A program made the position numbers and the translations under genes. Shown piece after piece: positions 18,377 through 28,869 of a stretch of DNA of 64,000 nucleotides. The stretch covers positions 391,794-455,793 of the forward strand of contig NZ_LSRE01000001.1 in assembly GCF_001575205.1 (NCBI RefSeq), read 5' to 3'. The notes beneath the pieces were generated by a model. It did not search any database. It was not told the origin of the DNA and worked only from the letters and a program-made list of their open reading frames with translations. Origin of the DNA: Tsukamurella pseudospumae. Lineage in GTDB: Bacteria; Actinomycetota; Actinomycetes; Mycobacteriales; Mycobacteriaceae. Numbering within the stretch: position 1 is the first letter of the stretch; every line of letters begins with the position of its first letter.

Positions 18377-20386
18377 ATGACGGAGCGGCCGTCCGGGTCC
18401 GCCGACCCGCTGGCCACCATCGGCGGTTACACCGTCCTGCGCCGGCTGGGCGCGGGTGGCATGGGCGAGGTGTACCTCGTCCAGCACCCGCGCCTCCCGC
18501 GGCAGGATGCGCTGAAGCTGCTCGGGAGCGGGGTGGTCGGCGATGCGGACGCCAAGGCCCGCTTCCTCCGGGAGGCCGACGTCCTCTCCGGGCTGAGCCA
18601 CCCGAACATCGTCCATCTCTACGACCGGGGCGAGGACGACGGCAGGCTCTGGCTGACGATGGAGTACATCGGCGGGGCCGACGCCGCGCAACTGCTCCGC
18701 GAGTACGGGCCGATGCCCGCCGACCTCGCGCTCCGCGTGGTCGACGGGGTCGGATCGGCCCTCGACTACGGCCGCCGGACACGCGGAGTCACGCACCGGG
18801 ACGTCAAGCCGGCGAACATCCTGATCGGCTTCGAGGACGGCGCGCCCGCGTCGGTGAAGCTCACCGACTTCGGCATCGCCAAGGCCCTCGAGGACGCGGT
18901 CCGCGTCACGTCCACCGGGCTGACCATCGGCACCATGTCCTACCTCGCCCCGGAGGCGATCGAGGGCGGCTCCGTCGACCACCGATCCGATCAGTACTCG
19001 TTGGCCTGCACGGCTTTCGAGCTGCTCTCCGGCGTCGGGCCCTATCCGCGCGAGTCGGCGCGGGCCGTGGCCGCCGCGCACCTGACCGCACCGGTGCCGC
19101 TGCTGTCCGAGCGCGCCCCGCACCTCGGGCGGGCCGCGGACGCCGTCTTCGCCCGGGCGCTCGCCAAGGAACCGGGCGACCGCTATCCCGACAACGCCGA
19201 GTTCGTCGCCGACCTGCGCGCCGCACTCGCCTCGGCTCCCCGGCGCGCGCCCGTTCCGCCGACGATGCCCCCTCCCGCGCCACCCACCGCGCCCGCGTTC
19301 CAGTACGCGCCCACGCACGTTCCCGCTCCGGCTCCGGCACCGGCGGCGGCCGGTCCCAGTGCGACCGGTCCCAGTGCGGCCGGTCCGGCGGGCGCGAGAA
19401 GGTCGCGCCGGGGCGTGCTCATCGGCGGCGCGGTCGCGGCGATCGTCGTCATCGCCGCCGTGGCGGGAGCGGTGGTCCTCGCCCGGGGCGACGGTTCTTC
19501 GGCCGCCGCCGGGCCGTCGAACGCCGCCGGCGCGACGGTGACCTGCGACTTCGCCGACCGCCCCGACCAGGCCGCTGCGACCCGGACCGCCATCGCGAGC
19601 TCCCGGTCGCAGATCGACAAGGTCAAGGCCACGCTGAGCGGTCTGTCCGGCGACGAGCGAAGCGCCGTGCAGGCACAGATCGACTCGGCCGAGCAACGGA
19701 ACGCGACCATGGAGAAATCGCTTCCCGCGCTCGAGGCCCTCACCGTCAAGAACAAGGCCATCGGCAAGCCCGGCGGAACCGCGGTGCCGAGCACCGGTTC
19801 GCTGTTCGGTTCGATCGCCACCAGCGCGGGCACCCTGTCGATCGAGCTCGACCGCGCGAAGGCGCCCTGCAACGTCCGGACCTTCGAGACTCTGATCGCC
19901 GCGAAGTACTTCGACGGCACCACGTGCCATCGCGAGACGAACGCACCGTCGACCGGCGGCCGGGGCGGCCTGTACGTGCTGCAGTGCGGCGACCCGTCCG
20001 GCTCCGGGATGGGCGGCGCCGGATGGACCTCCCCCGACGAGGCTCCCACGTTCCTGACGTCCTCCACCACACCGTCGACGAGCCAGGCCGGCTCCGAGCC
20101 GACCGTGGTCTACCCCGCGGGCACGATCGCCGTCGCGAACGCGAACGGCGGCTCCGACCACGACACCGGATCATCGCAGTTCTTCCTGGTGTACCGGGAC
20201 ACCGCGCTGCCGGCCACCTACAGCGTGATCGGGCGGACGAACAGCAGCGGGATCACGACGCTGGTGGACATCGCGAAGAAGGGCATCACCGCGAACGGCA
20301 CCGTGCCCGCCTCCTCGGCCGGCACCGTCACCGACGGCAAACCCACTGTCCCGGTGGATATCTCCACGATGACGCTGGAATCCTGA
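18377..20386 (+). CDS. Receptor Ser/Thr protein kinase with cyclophilin ectodomain
   Basis: 669 residues. An intracellular kinase domain (about 17-280) has GAGGMGEV, the lysine in DALKLL, HRDVKPAN and DFGIAK. A Pro/Ala-rich linker and a membrane helix (about 345-368, AIVVIAAVAGAVVLA) follow. The ectodomain repeats the preceding ppiB product from VTCDF through the coiled coil to the cyclophilin (LYVLQCGDPSGSGMGGAGW, SSQFFLVYRD). It starts one base after ppiB ends. Catalytic residues of the kinase are intact; isomerase activity is likely but could have turned into peptide sensing. This architecture is not one I know from the standard Pkn set. Confidence 0.93.
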   Translation: MTERPSGSADPLATIGGYTVLRRLGAGGMGEVYLVQHPRLPRQDALKLLGSGVVGDADAKARFLREADVLSGLSHPNIVHLYDRGEDDGRLWLTMEYIGGADAAQLLREYGPMPADLALRVVDGVGSALDYGRRTRGVTHRDVKPANILIGFEDGAPASVKLTDFGIAKALEDAVRVTSTGLTIGTMSYLAPEAIEGGSVDHRSDQYSLACTAFELLSGVGPYPRESARAVAAAHLTAPVPLLSERAPHLGRAADAVFARALAKEPGDRYPDNAEFVADLRAALASAPRRAPVPPTMPPPAPPTAPAFQYAPTHVPAPAPAPAAAGPSATGPSAAGPAGARRSRRGVLIGGAVAAIVVIAAVAGAVVLARGDGSSAAAGPSNAAGATVTCDFADRPDQAAATRTAIASSRSQIDKVKATLSGLSGDERSAVQAQIDSAEQRNATMEKSLPALEALTVKNKAIGKPGGTAVPSTGSLFGSIATSAGTLSIELDRAKAPCNVRTFETLIAAKYFDGTTCHRETNAPSTGGRGGLYVLQCGDPSGSGMGGAGWTSPDEAPTFLTSSTTPSTSQAGSEPTVVYPAGTIAVANANGGSDHDTGSSQFFLVYRDTALPATYSVIGRTNSSGITTLVDIAKKGITANGTVPASSAGTVTDGKPTVPVDISTMTLES

Positions 20387-20387
20387 G

Positions 20388-21923
20388 ATGGCCGAGCCGG
20401 GGTCGCGCCTCCAGCCGGGAGAGGTCGTCGCGGGGTACGAGGTGATCCGTGTGCTCGGGGCGGGCGGGATGGGCACCGTCTACCTCGCACGTCACCCCCG
20501 CCTGCCCCGGAACCAGGCGCTGAAGGTGCTCGCCCCCGGCCTGGTCGTCGATCCCGCCTTCCGGCAGCGGTTCGGAAGGGAGGCGGACCTCGCCGCGCAG
20601 TTGGACCACCCGAACATCGTCGCGGTGCAGGACGCCGGGGCCGACGGCGACCTGATGTGGATCGCGATGCAGTACATCGAGGGCACCGACGCCGCCGCGC
20701 TGGTCCGGAAGCGGGGCCCGCTGCCCGCGCGGCAGGCGGTGGACATCATCGGCCAGGTCGCGGCCGGGCTCGACTTCGCGCACGGCAAGGGGATGCTGCA
20801 CCGCGACGTCAAGCCGGCGAACATGCTCCTCACGTCGGGCTGGGCCGACGGCGCCGGTGACCGGCGGGCCCTGATCGCGGATTTCGGGATCGCGCGGTCG
20901 GTCGCCGAGGCGACGACGCTGACCAGTACCGGGGCCATGGTCGGCACGCTGGCGTACGCGGCACCCGAGCTCCTCGCCGGGGTCACGCCGACGGCGTCCG
21001 TCGACGTGTACGCGCTGGGCTGTTCGCTGTACGAACTGCTGACGGGCGAGCGGGTGTACCCGCGACCGGACAACATCTCGATGATGCACGCGAACGCGAC
21101 CGCGACGGCGCCGCGCGTCACCGACGCGCGCCCCGAGCTGCCGCACGCGCTCGACGCGGTGCTCGCCCGCGCGCTGGCGAAGTCGCCCCGCGATCGGTTC
21201 CCGACGTGCGGGTCGTTGGCGTCCGCCGCGGCGAGCGCCCTGGCCGGCGATCCCACGCAAGCCCGTCCCGCGGCCCACCGTCCGCCCGAGCCGGCGCCGG
21301 AAGCCGCGCGCGTCCCGCAGCCGTGGGGCCCCACCGGACCGCCCGGCGAGCGCACCTGGGTGACCCCCGCGTCGCCCGCGGTTCCGCCGGCGCAGGCGGC
21401 GCAGGCACCGTCGACGCCGGGGAAGCGGCGGTCGGCGGCGGTCCCGGCGATGCTCGTCCTCGCGGTCGTGCTGGTCGCCGTTCTCGCGACGGTGGCCGTC
21501 CTGTACCTGAGGGGCTCCGAGACGTCCTCCACCACGACGACGGGGGCCGGCCCCACCACGACCACGGGAAGCATTCCGAGCGGGGCGAGTCGGACGCCGG
21601 TGACACGCTCACTGGTGGGCACCTGGACCGGCACGGTCGTCGGCGACCAGGCCGGCTTCACGGTGTCGGCGGACATCCTGGCCGTGGGGCCGATGTCGGC
21701 GACGGTGAGCTACCCGCAGTTGGGCTGCTCGGGACGGTGGAGCGAGCGGTCCACGAGCGGGGCCGTGACCGCCCTGGTCGAGACGATCGACGTCGGCACG
21801 TGCGTGACCTCCAACATCGAACTCGTCGCGAACGCCGACGACACGATCGGCTTCACCTCGACGTACTACTCGACGTCGCAGGGGCGCACCATGACGATCA
21901 CGGCGACGCTGCGCCGCAACTGA
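20388..21923 (+). CDS. Receptor Ser/Thr protein kinase, PknF-like
   Basis: 511 residues. The kinase domain (about 18-275) has GAGGMGTV, LHRDVKPANMLL and ADFGIARS with an activation loop TLTSTGAMVGTLAY. A Pro-rich linker leads to a membrane helix (about 350-372, MLVLAVVLVAVLATVAVLYL). The 130-residue ectodomain is beta-rich with one cysteine pair (GCSGRW, GTCVTS) and resembles the small PknF/PknI-type extracellular parts. One base separates it from the kinase upstream, so the three genes ppiB-kinase-kinase are co-expressed. The signal is unknown. Confidence 0.9.
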   Translation: MAEPGSRLQPGEVVAGYEVIRVLGAGGMGTVYLARHPRLPRNQALKVLAPGLVVDPAFRQRFGREADLAAQLDHPNIVAVQDAGADGDLMWIAMQYIEGTDAAALVRKRGPLPARQAVDIIGQVAAGLDFAHGKGMLHRDVKPANMLLTSGWADGAGDRRALIADFGIARSVAEATTLTSTGAMVGTLAYAAPELLAGVTPTASVDVYALGCSLYELLTGERVYPRPDNISMMHANATATAPRVTDARPELPHALDAVLARALAKSPRDRFPTCGSLASAAASALAGDPTQARPAAHRPPEPAPEAARVPQPWGPTGPPGERTWVTPASPAVPPAQAAQAPSTPGKRRSAAVPAMLVLAVVLVAVLATVAVLYLRGSETSSTTTTGAGPTTTTGSIPSGASRTPVTRSLVGTWTGTVVGDQAGFTVSADILAVGPMSATVSYPQLGCSGRWSERSTSGAVTALVETIDVGTCVTSNIELVANADDTIGFTSTYYSTSQGRTMTITATLRRN

Positions 21924-21942
21924 CCGACGTCGGCCGACCGCG

Positions 21943-22686
21943 TCAGTTGACCGGCACGTCGACGATCGCGCGCTGCACGCCCGCGCCGGGCCCGTCGAAG
22001 TGCCACCACTCACCGGCGTAGGCGGACAGTCCGCCGGCCGCCATCGCCGCCCGCAGCCGCGCGCGATTCGCCTGCTGCGCCGCGGTGACGCCGGAGGTCG
22101 CGTGCGCGGCCGCCTGCGGGGTGAACGCGTCGAAGTCGGTTCCCATGTCCACGAGGCCGTGTCCGGACGTGAGCGTCACGTCGACCGAGCGGCCCGTCTC
22201 GTGGCTCCGCGAGTAGGCGCCGGGCGCGGCGACCCAGGCCGGATTCGGCACCTTCTCGAACATCGTGACCTGGACCGAGTGCGGGCGGTAGCAGTCCCAG
22301 AACACGATCCGCTCGCCGCGCTCACGCAGAATCGCGGCGGCGGTCGTCAGGCCCACCCGCATCGACTCGTGCACCAGGCATTTCGCCCCCGCGGGATAGA
22401 GCCGCACCCCGACGAAGTTGTCGGCGGTGGCGTACCGCAGGTCGATCACCGCGTCGGGCAGGAACGTCGTCACGTCGATCAGTCCGGCGCGACGCGCCCC
22501 GTCGGACGGGGCCGTGGTGCCGTTGGACGGCACCACCGCGCTCGGCGTGCCCGACGGTGACGGGGGCACCGTCGGCGATGGTCCCGGGCCGCCCGGCGTC
22601 GCTGCGGCGCACCCCGTGTTCACGGTGCACGCGATGATCACCGCCACCGGTAGAGCTCGCCACCCGTGCGGAGCACGCCCTCTCAT
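21943..22686 (-). CDS. VanX-type D-Ala-D-Ala dipeptidase, predicted lipoprotein
   Basis: 247 residues. YSRSHETGRSVDVTL is the SxHxxGxxxD zinc motif of M15D peptidases and AGEWWHFD supplies the catalytic Glu and third zinc ligand. The N-terminus has a basic start, a hydrophobic stretch and VNTGC, a plausible lipobox, so the enzyme should be anchored outside the membrane and trim D-Ala-D-Ala from cell-wall peptides. It is convergent with the kinase gene (19 bases apart) and downstream of relA. Confidence 0.88.
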   Translation of the reverse strand: MRGRAPHGWRALPVAVIIACTVNTGCAAATPGGPGPSPTVPPSPSGTPSAVVPSNGTTAPSDGARRAGLIDVTTFLPDAVIDLRYATADNFVGVRLYPAGAKCLVHESMRVGLTTAAAILRERGERIVFWDCYRPHSVQVTMFEKVPNPAWVAAPGAYSRSHETGRSVDVTLTSGHGLVDMGTDFDAFTPQAAAHATSGVTAAQQANRARLRAAMAAGGLSAYAGEWWHFDGPGAGVQRAIVDVPVN

Positions 22687-22701
22687 CCGATCCGTCCGCT
22701 C

Positions 22702-25053
22702 CTACTGCGCCGAGGTCACCCGATAGACGTCGTAGACGCCCTCGACGTTCCGGACCACGTTGAGCACGTGCCCGAGGTGCTTCGGGTCGCCCATCTCGAA
22801 GGTGAAGCGCGACACCGCGACCCGGTCGCGCGAGGTGGTGACCGACGCGGAGAGGATGTTCACCTTCTCGTCGGCGAGCACCTTCGTCACGTCCGAGAGC
22901 AGACGGTGCCGGTCCAGCGCCTCCACCTGGATCGCCACGAGGAACACCGACGACGCGGACGGCGCCCACTTCACGTCGAGGAAGCGTTCCGGTTCCTTGC
23001 GCAGCTCCGCCACGTTGGTGCAATCGGTGCGATGCACGCTCACCCCGCCCCCGCGAGTGACGAAGCCGACGATCTCGTCGCCCGGCACCGGCGTGCAGCA
23101 CTTGGCGAGCTTCGCGAGCACGCCCGGCTGACCGGTGACCAGCACACCGACGTCGGAGGCCGCCGTCGGGCCCGCGAAGGTCGACGGGGTGTTCCGCTCG
23201 GCCAGCTCCTCGGTGGCCTCCTCGATCCCGCCGAGCTGCTCCAGCATCCGCTGCACGACGGTGTGCGCGGACACCTGGTGCTCACCCACCGCCGTGTACA
23301 GCGCGGAGACGTCCGCGTACCGCAACTCCTTGGCGATGCCGGCCATCGACTCGGCGTTGGTGAGGCGCTGCAGCGGCAGGCCCGAGCGGCGCACCTCCTT
23401 GGCGATGGCGTCGCGGCCGTTCTCCAGCGCCTCCTCGCGGCGCTCCTTGGCGAACCACTGCCGGATCTTGGCCTTCGCCCGCGGGGAGACCACGAAGGTC
23501 TGCCAGTCGCGCGACGGTCCCGCGTTCTCGGCCTTGCTGGTGAACACCTCGACGACCTCGCCGTTCTCGAGCTTGCGCTCCAGTGCGACGAGGCGGCCGT
23601 TGACCCTGGCACCGATGCACCGGTGTCCCACCTCGGTGTGCACCGCGTAGGCGAAGTCGACCGGCGTCGACCCGGCCGGGAGGGTGATCACATCGCCCTT
23701 CGGAGTGAAGACGAAGATCTCCTTGACCGCGAGGTCGTACCGGAGCGATTCGAGGAACTCCCCCGGGTCCGCCGCCTCCCGCTGCCAGTCGAGCAGCTGG
23801 CGCATCCACGCCATGTCGTCGACCTCGGCCAGGTCCGAGCCCTTCGCGCCACCCGCGCTGCGGCCCTTGGTCTCCTTGTAGCGCCAGTGCGCGGCGATGC
23901 CGAACTCGGCGGTCCGGTGCATCTCGCGGGTGCGGATCTGCACCTCCAGGGGCTTGCCCTCGGGCCCGATCACCGTGGTGTGCAGCGACTGGTACACGCC
24001 GTACCGCGGCTGCGCGATGTAGTCCTTGAACCGGCCCGCCATCGGCTGCCACAGCGAATGCACCACGCCGACGGCGGCGTAGCAGTCCCGCACCTCGTCG
24101 CAGAGGATCCGCACGCCGACCAGGTCGTGGATGTCGTCGAAGTCGCGGCCCTTGACGATCATCTTCTGATAGATCGACCAGTAGTGCTTGGGCCGTCCCT
24201 GCACATCGGCGACGATCCGCTGCGCGGTCAGGGCGCCGTTGATCTCCGCGCGCACGGCCGCCAGGTACGTGTCCCTCGACGGTGCCCGATCGGCGACGAG
24301 CCGCACGATCTCGTCGTACTTCTTGGGATGGAGGATGGCGAACGCGAGGTCCTCGAGCTCCCACTTCACCGTGGCCATGCCGAGCCGGTGCGCGAGCGGT
24401 GCGATCACCTCGAGCGTCTCGCGGGCCTTGCGCGCCTGCTTCTCCGGCGGGAGGAAGCGCATGGTGCGCATGTTGTGCAGGCGGTCCGCGACCTTGATCA
24501 CCAGCACGCGCGGGTCGCGGGCCATGGCGATGATCATCTTGCGGATGGTCTCCGCCTCGGCGGCGTTACCGAGGGCCACCTTGTCGAGCTTGGTGACGCC
24601 GTCCACCAGGTGCGCGACCTCGGAACCGAAATCCGCGGTGAGCTGTTCGAGGCTGTAGCCGGTGTCCTCGACCGTGTCGTGCAGCAGCGCGGCGACGATC
24701 GTCGTGGTGTCCATGCCCAGTTCGGCGAGGATCGTCGCGACCGCCAGCGGGTGCGTGATGTACGGGTCGCCCGACTTGCGCATCTGGTCCGCGTGCCGCT
24801 GCTCCGCCACGTCGTAGGCGCGTTCGATGAGCGCGACGTCCGCCTTCGGGTACACCTCGCGGTGCAGCGCCACCAGCGGCTCGAGCACGGGCCGCACGTG
24901 GTTGCGGGTCCCCGTCATCCTGCGTGCCAGACGGGCGCGCACGCGGCGCGTGGTGGACCCCGTCGTCTCCGCGGCGGGCGGGCCGCCGGCGGGCCGCCCC
25001 GGCTCCGCGGTGGGGGTGCGCGCGGCGTCGGGCCCCTGAGACTGCAGCGACAT
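22702..25053 (-). CDS. relA: Bifunctional (p)ppGpp synthetase/hydrolase (Rel)
   Basis: 783 residues. An HD hydrolase domain ([10 protein letters not shown], about residue 118) comes first, then the synthetase domain ([24 protein letters not shown] segment, here ending [16 protein letters not shown]), a TGS domain ([20 protein letters not shown]) and a C-terminal ACT domain. As the single long Rsh protein it both makes and degrades the alarmone. The order apt-relA on the same strand is the mycobacterial one; about 40 bases separate them. Confidence 0.96.
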   Translation of the reverse strand: MSLQSQGPDAARTPTAEPGRPAGGPPAAETTGSTTRRVRARLARRMTGTRNHVRPVLEPLVALHREVYPKADVALIERAYDVAEQRHADQMRKSGDPYITHPLAVATILAELGMDTTTIVAALLHDTVEDTGYSLEQLTADFGSEVAHLVDGVTKLDKVALGNAAEAETIRKMIIAMARDPRVLVIKVADRLHNMRTMRFLPPEKQARKARETLEVIAPLAHRLGMATVKWELEDLAFAILHPKKYDEIVRLVADRAPSRDTYLAAVRAEINGALTAQRIVADVQGRPKHYWSIYQKMIVKGRDFDDIHDLVGVRILCDEVRDCYAAVGVVHSLWQPMAGRFKDYIAQPRYGVYQSLHTTVIGPEGKPLEVQIRTREMHRTAEFGIAAHWRYKETKGRSAGGAKGSDLAEVDDMAWMRQLLDWQREAADPGEFLESLRYDLAVKEIFVFTPKGDVITLPAGSTPVDFAYAVHTEVGHRCIGARVNGRLVALERKLENGEVVEVFTSKAENAGPSRDWQTFVVSPRAKAKIRQWFAKERREEALENGRDAIAKEVRRSGLPLQRLTNAESMAGIAKELRYADVSALYTAVGEHQVSAHTVVQRMLEQLGGIEEATEELAERNTPSTFAGPTAASDVGVLVTGQPGVLAKLAKCCTPVPGDEIVGFVTRGGGVSVHRTDCTNVAELRKEPERFLDVKWAPSASSVFLVAIQVEALDRHRLLSDVTKVLADEKVNILSASVTTSRDRVAVSRFTFEMGDPKHLGHVLNVVRNVEGVYDVYRVTSAQ

Positions 25054-25093
25054 GGTGCCTCCCCGTGGTCCTCGTCGTGAGTGGACTAGGGAT

Positions 25094-25669
25094 TCAGCCT
25101 ACCGAGATCGTCGACACCGCGATGGGTCCGCCGGGCAATTGGCCCAGCCGCGCGCGTCCGCCGAGCGCCTCGAGCTCCAGGACGACGGACACCCGCTCGA
25201 CGAGCGCGCCCGCGCACCGCAGCAGGGCCACGGCACCGGACACCGTGCCGCCGGTGGCGAGCACATCGTCGACGATGAGGATCCGTTTGCCCTGCAACGC
25301 GATCCCCTCGGCGGGGATCTCCAGCGCGGCGGTGCCGTACTCGAGCTCGTACTCCTCGTGCAGCACCGGCGGCGGCAGCTTGCCCGCCTTGCGCACCGCG
25401 AGGGTGCCCACTCCCAGCGCCAGCGCGACGCCCGACCCCAGGAGGAAGCCGCGCGCGTCGAGGCCCGCCACGAGGTCGACGGTGACCGCACCGTCGGAAC
25501 CCCGGCCGGCGTCGGCCAGGCCGTCGATGACGGCGGCGAGGGCGGCACCGTCGGCGAACACGGGCGTGAGGTCGGCGAAGACGACCCCGGGCGCCGGGAA
25601 GTCCGCGACGTGACGGGTGTGCTCGGCGACGGCGCGCGCCGCCTCGGCGCGGCCGGGCGTGTCAGTCAC
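25094..25669 (-). CDS. apt: Adenine phosphoribosyltransferase
   Basis: 191 residues. [17 protein letters not shown] is the PRPP-binding motif and [15 protein letters not shown] is the conserved N-terminal adenine-site segment. It salvages adenine to AMP. The GTG at 25669 lies within the secF 3' end (8-bp overlap), linking apt to the Sec genes in the same operon, as in other Mycobacteriales. Confidence 0.94.
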   Translation of the reverse strand: MTDTPGRAEAARAVAEHTRHVADFPAPGVVFADLTPVFADGAALAAVIDGLADAGRGSDGAVTVDLVAGLDARGFLLGSGVALALGVGTLAVRKAGKLPPPVLHEEYELEYGTAALEIPAEGIALQGKRILIVDDVLATGGTVSGAVALLRCAGALVERVSVVLELEALGGRARLGQLPGGPIAVSTISVG

Positions 25670-26789
25670 GACGCCGGGCCCGCTTGGTCTGCGGCCGCGC
25701 CGGCGCCTTGTCGAGCTGAACCGCCGCCGCCCCCTCGGGAGCGAGATCCTCGCCGGCGGCGATCTTCGCCCGCCGGGCCAGCACCTTGGCGGTGTGCGCC
25801 TTGTACTCGGGCCGCCGCTCCTTGAGCGAGACGAGCAGCGGGGACGCGAAGAAGACGGACGAGTACGCGCCGACCACGACGCCGACCAGCTGGATCAGGC
25901 CCAGGTCCATCAGCGTGCCGACGCCCAGCAGCCAGGCCGCGACCACCATCAGCGAGATGATCGGCAGTGCCGAGATCACGGTGGTGTTGATCGAGCGCAT
26001 CAGGGTCTGGTTCACGGCGAGGTTCGCCTGCTCGCCGTACGTGCGCCGGTTGGTGTGCAGCACTCCGCGTACGTTCTCGTCGACCTTGTCGAACACGACC
26101 ACCGTGTCGTAGAGGGAGAAGCCGAGGATCGTGAGCAGGCCGATGACGGTGGCCGGGCTCACCTCGAAGCCGGACCAGGCGTAGAAGCCCGCGGTGACGA
26201 TCACGTCGAAGAACAGCGACGCGAGCGCGGCGAGCGCCATGTCCCACTCGCGGAACCGGACCGCGATGTAGATGGTGACGATCACCAGGAACACCACGAG
26301 TGCGAGCAGGCCGCGCTGGGTGATCTGGTCGCCCCAGGTGGAGCTGACGCCCGAGAAGCTGATGCTGTTCGGGGACGGCGCGCCGTCGCGGCCCGGCGGA
26401 TGGAAGGTCTGGAACAGCGCCTCGCGGGCCTTGGTGATCTGGTCGTTGTCCAGTTCGGACAGTGAGACCTGGTAGGTCGCGGCGGCACCCGTGCCGGCGG
26501 TCTGCACGGCCGAGGGCTCGACGCCCGTCGCGCTGCGGACGGTCTCGCGGACCTTCGCCGTGTCGACGTGCGCGCTGCCGACGGGGAACGACACCTGCGT
26601 GCCGCCCTCGAAGTCGATGCTGAACTTGAAGCCCGGGATCAGGATGCCCAGGATCGCGACGACGATGATCAGACCGGTCGCGAGGTAGTACTTGCGCCGG
26701 TGTCCGACGATGTCGAACGCGCCGGTGCCGGTGTAGAGCTTGCTGAAGAAGGAGGCCTTCTTCTCGTTCTCCGTGACGATGTCGGTCAT
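25662..26789 (-). CDS. secF: Protein translocase subunit SecF
   Basis: 375 residues with six membrane helices; [13 protein letters not shown] is the P1-head signature following helix 1, and [20 protein letters not shown] lies in the conserved helical region. With SecD it uses the proton gradient to pull exported proteins out of the SecYEG channel. A GTG at 26795 overlaps the secD stop, but GGGGAGG on the minus strand is 7 bases from the ATG at 26789 and only 1 from the GTG, so the ATG is preferred. Confidence 0.95.
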   Translation of the reverse strand: MTDIVTENEKKASFFSKLYTGTGAFDIVGHRRKYYLATGLIIVVAILGILIPGFKFSIDFEGGTQVSFPVGSAHVDTAKVRETVRSATGVEPSAVQTAGTGAAATYQVSLSELDNDQITKAREALFQTFHPPGRDGAPSPNSISFSGVSSTWGDQITQRGLLALVVFLVIVTIYIAVRFREWDMALAALASLFFDVIVTAGFYAWSGFEVSPATVIGLLTILGFSLYDTVVVFDKVDENVRGVLHTNRRTYGEQANLAVNQTLMRSINTTVISALPIISLMVVAAWLLGVGTLMDLGLIQLVGVVVGAYSSVFFASPLLVSLKERRPEYKAHTAKVLARRAKIAAGEDLAPEGAAAVQLDKAPARPQTKRARRRD

Positions 26790-26791
26790 GC

Positions 26792-28351
26792 TCACGCCTC
26801 CCCTGTGGTTGCGGCGGCGCGCTTGCGCTCACGGCCGATCGCGGCGACGGCGCCGAGGCCGTTCATCGACGGCTTCGCGAAGAACTCCGTCTTCGACGCG
26901 TAGTGCACGAGCGGATGGGTCAGGAGGAACACGATCACGATGTCGAGCGCGGTCGAGAGCCCGAGTGTGAAGGCGAAGCCCCGCACGTCGCCGACGGCGA
27001 GCGCGTACAGCACGACGGCCGAGAGCAGCGAGACGGCGTTACCGGTCCAGATCGTGCGCCGCGCACTGGCCCAGCCGCGCGGCACCGCGGACCGGAAACT
27101 TCGACCCTCGCGGATCTCGTCCTTGATGCGCTCGAAGTAGACGACGAAGGAGTCCGCGGTCATGCCGATGCCGATGATGATGCCGGCGATACCGGACAGA
27201 TCCAGCGAGTACCCGATCCACCGGCCCAGCAGCACGAGGAGCCCGTAGATCAGCGCGATGGACATGGTGAGCGACAGCCCGACCAGGACGCCGAGCGCGC
27301 GGTAGTACACGAGCGCGTACACCAGCACCAGTGCGAGGCCGATCAGGCCGGCGATGAGACCGGCCCGCAGCGACTCGAAGCCGAGTGTGGCGCTGACGGT
27401 CTGCGCGGTGCCCGCCTTGAAGGACAACGGCAGCGAGCCGTACTTGAGGACGCCGGCCAGCTCGGCGGCGCTCTTCTGAGTGAACGATCCTGAGATCTGG
27501 GTCTGTCCGCCGGTGATCGGCTCGTTGATCTGCGGCGAGGTGATCACCTGCGAGTCGAGCACGAACGCGGCCTGCTTGCCGCGGTTGTTAGACGTGAACT
27601 CCGCCCACACCTTCGACGCGTCGCCGGTGAAGTCCAGCGTGACCACGTACTGCGCGCTCTTGTCCGGGATCCCGGAGGAGGCGTTCTTGATCGACTGGCC
27701 GTCGATGATCGCGGGGCCGAGGGTGTACACCATGCGCGCCTTGGTCGGGTCCGCAGGATCCGGGCGGTCGCAGGTGATCAGCGGCTTGGTGGGGTCGTCG
27801 TTGCCGGCGATCGGGTCGGACGGCCATGCGCAGTTCAGCGCGGCGATGGCCTTCTTCTGCACCTCGGGGTCGGTCGACTGCCGCGTCGCCTTCGCCTCGT
27901 CGATCGCCTTCTTCGCGGCGGCGGGGTCGGCGAGATCCGGGACCGGGGTGTTCACCGCGGCCGCGGGTTGCGGCGTGCCCAGCACCGGGCGCACCTTGAG
28001 CTGTGCGGTCTGACCGAGGGTGCGCGCCTGGTCACCGTCGGTGCCGGGCACCGTGATGACCAGGTTGCTGCCGTTGATCTTCACCTCGGAGCCGGACACG
28101 CCGAGCCCGTTGACGCGCTTGTTGAGGATGTCGCGCGCCTGCTCCATCTGGTCGGACTTCGGCGGCTGCCCGTCCGGCGTGACGGCCTGCAGGGTCACCG
28201 TGGTGCCGCCCTGCAGATCGATGCCGAGCTTGGGCGTGGGCTTGTGGTCGCCGGTGAAGAACACCAGCCCGAAGACCACGAGCAAGATCGCGCCGAAGGC
28301 GATGAGGAGCCGCGACTCGTTGCTGTCGCTGCTCGATGTTTTCCTGGCCAC
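26792..28351 (-). CDS. secD: Protein translocase subunit SecD
   Basis: 519 residues. LGIDLQGGTTVTLQ is the conserved SecD segment after the first helix; a long P1 periplasmic-type domain follows, then helices with GIIIGIGMTADSFVVYFERI. Together with SecF and YajC it supports late steps of Sec export. The insertion around residues 120-200, rich in Asp, Pro and Lys, is typical of actinobacterial SecD. The gene lies 80 bases downstream of yajC. Confidence 0.96.
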   Translation of the reverse strand: MARKTSSSDSNESRLLIAFGAILLVVFGLVFFTGDHKPTPKLGIDLQGGTTVTLQAVTPDGQPPKSDQMEQARDILNKRVNGLGVSGSEVKINGSNLVITVPGTDGDQARTLGQTAQLKVRPVLGTPQPAAAVNTPVPDLADPAAAKKAIDEAKATRQSTDPEVQKKAIAALNCAWPSDPIAGNDDPTKPLITCDRPDPADPTKARMVYTLGPAIIDGQSIKNASSGIPDKSAQYVVTLDFTGDASKVWAEFTSNNRGKQAAFVLDSQVITSPQINEPITGGQTQISGSFTQKSAAELAGVLKYGSLPLSFKAGTAQTVSATLGFESLRAGLIAGLIGLALVLVYALVYYRALGVLVGLSLTMSIALIYGLLVLLGRWIGYSLDLSGIAGIIIGIGMTADSFVVYFERIKDEIREGRSFRSAVPRGWASARRTIWTGNAVSLLSAVVLYALAVGDVRGFAFTLGLSTALDIVIVFLLTHPLVHYASKTEFFAKPSMNGLGAVAAIGRERKRAAATTGEA

Positions 28352-28383
28352 GGGCGGTTACGACTCCTCGGCGTGGTGAAAGC

Positions 28384-28404
28384 CTCCGGCGCTCGGCGCC
28401 GGAG
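28384..28404 (-). other. Intercistronic hairpin between yajC and secD
   Basis: CTCCGGCGC (28384-28392) pairs perfectly with GCGCCGGAG (28396-28404) around a three-base loop. It lies in the 80-base gap between two co-directional Sec genes. It could act as a partial terminator or an RNA stabiliser that sets YajC above SecD levels. No T-run follows. Confidence 0.45.
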
Positions 28405-28431
28405 ACCTTCGTCGGTGGTGACGGATGCGGG

Positions 28432-28767
28432 TCAGCGGTCCTCGGAGCGCTTGTCCAGGTCGATCTCGGCCTCGTCGGCGATGGTCTCGATCGAGGGCGC
28501 GTCGAGCTCCTCGGGGGTCAGGACCTTGGCGACGGCGCGGCGCACCCAGGTGGTGGTGACGCCGGGGGCGATCTCCAGATCGATCGTGTCCTCACCGAGG
28601 CCGACGACGGTGCCGTACAGGCCCGTACTGGTCATGACCTTGGTACCGGTGGTGAGGCTCTCCTGCATCGCCGCGGTCTCGCTCATCTGCTTCTTCTGCT
28701 TCCGGAACTGGAAGAACATGAAGACGAGCATGAGGACTAGCAGGAGGGGCAGCAGCAGTTGGCCCAT
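28432..28767 (-). CDS. yajC: Preprotein translocase subunit YajC
   Basis: 111 residues. One N-terminal membrane helix (LLLPLLLVLMLVFMFFQF) is followed by RKQKKQ and the conserved core TGTKVMTSTGLYGTVVGL. The acidic tail is typical of actinobacteria. The frame is open for 30 more residues upstream, but the sequence before MGQLLLP is low quality, so the ATG at 28767 is chosen. It is a small partner of SecDF in the membrane. Confidence 0.93.
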   Translation of the reverse strand: MGQLLLPLLLVLMLVFMFFQFRKQKKQMSETAAMQESLTTGTKVMTSTGLYGTVVGLGEDTIDLEIAPGVTTTWVRRAVAKVLTPEELDAPSIETIADEAEIDLDKRSEDR

Positions 28768-28869
28768 GGTTGATCGATCCTTCGGGTCGGGTTCGCGGAC
28801 GCTCCGCGGCGGCGGCCGCCCGGGTCGCGGACAGCACTCAGTGTTCCAGTGTTCCATATCTCGGCGCGG

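Noticed and set aside
22666..25080. Very long plus-strand open frame opposite relA (804 codons)
   Set aside because: It is a mirror of relA in GC-rich DNA: low-complexity His/Arg/Asp/Leu text without domains.
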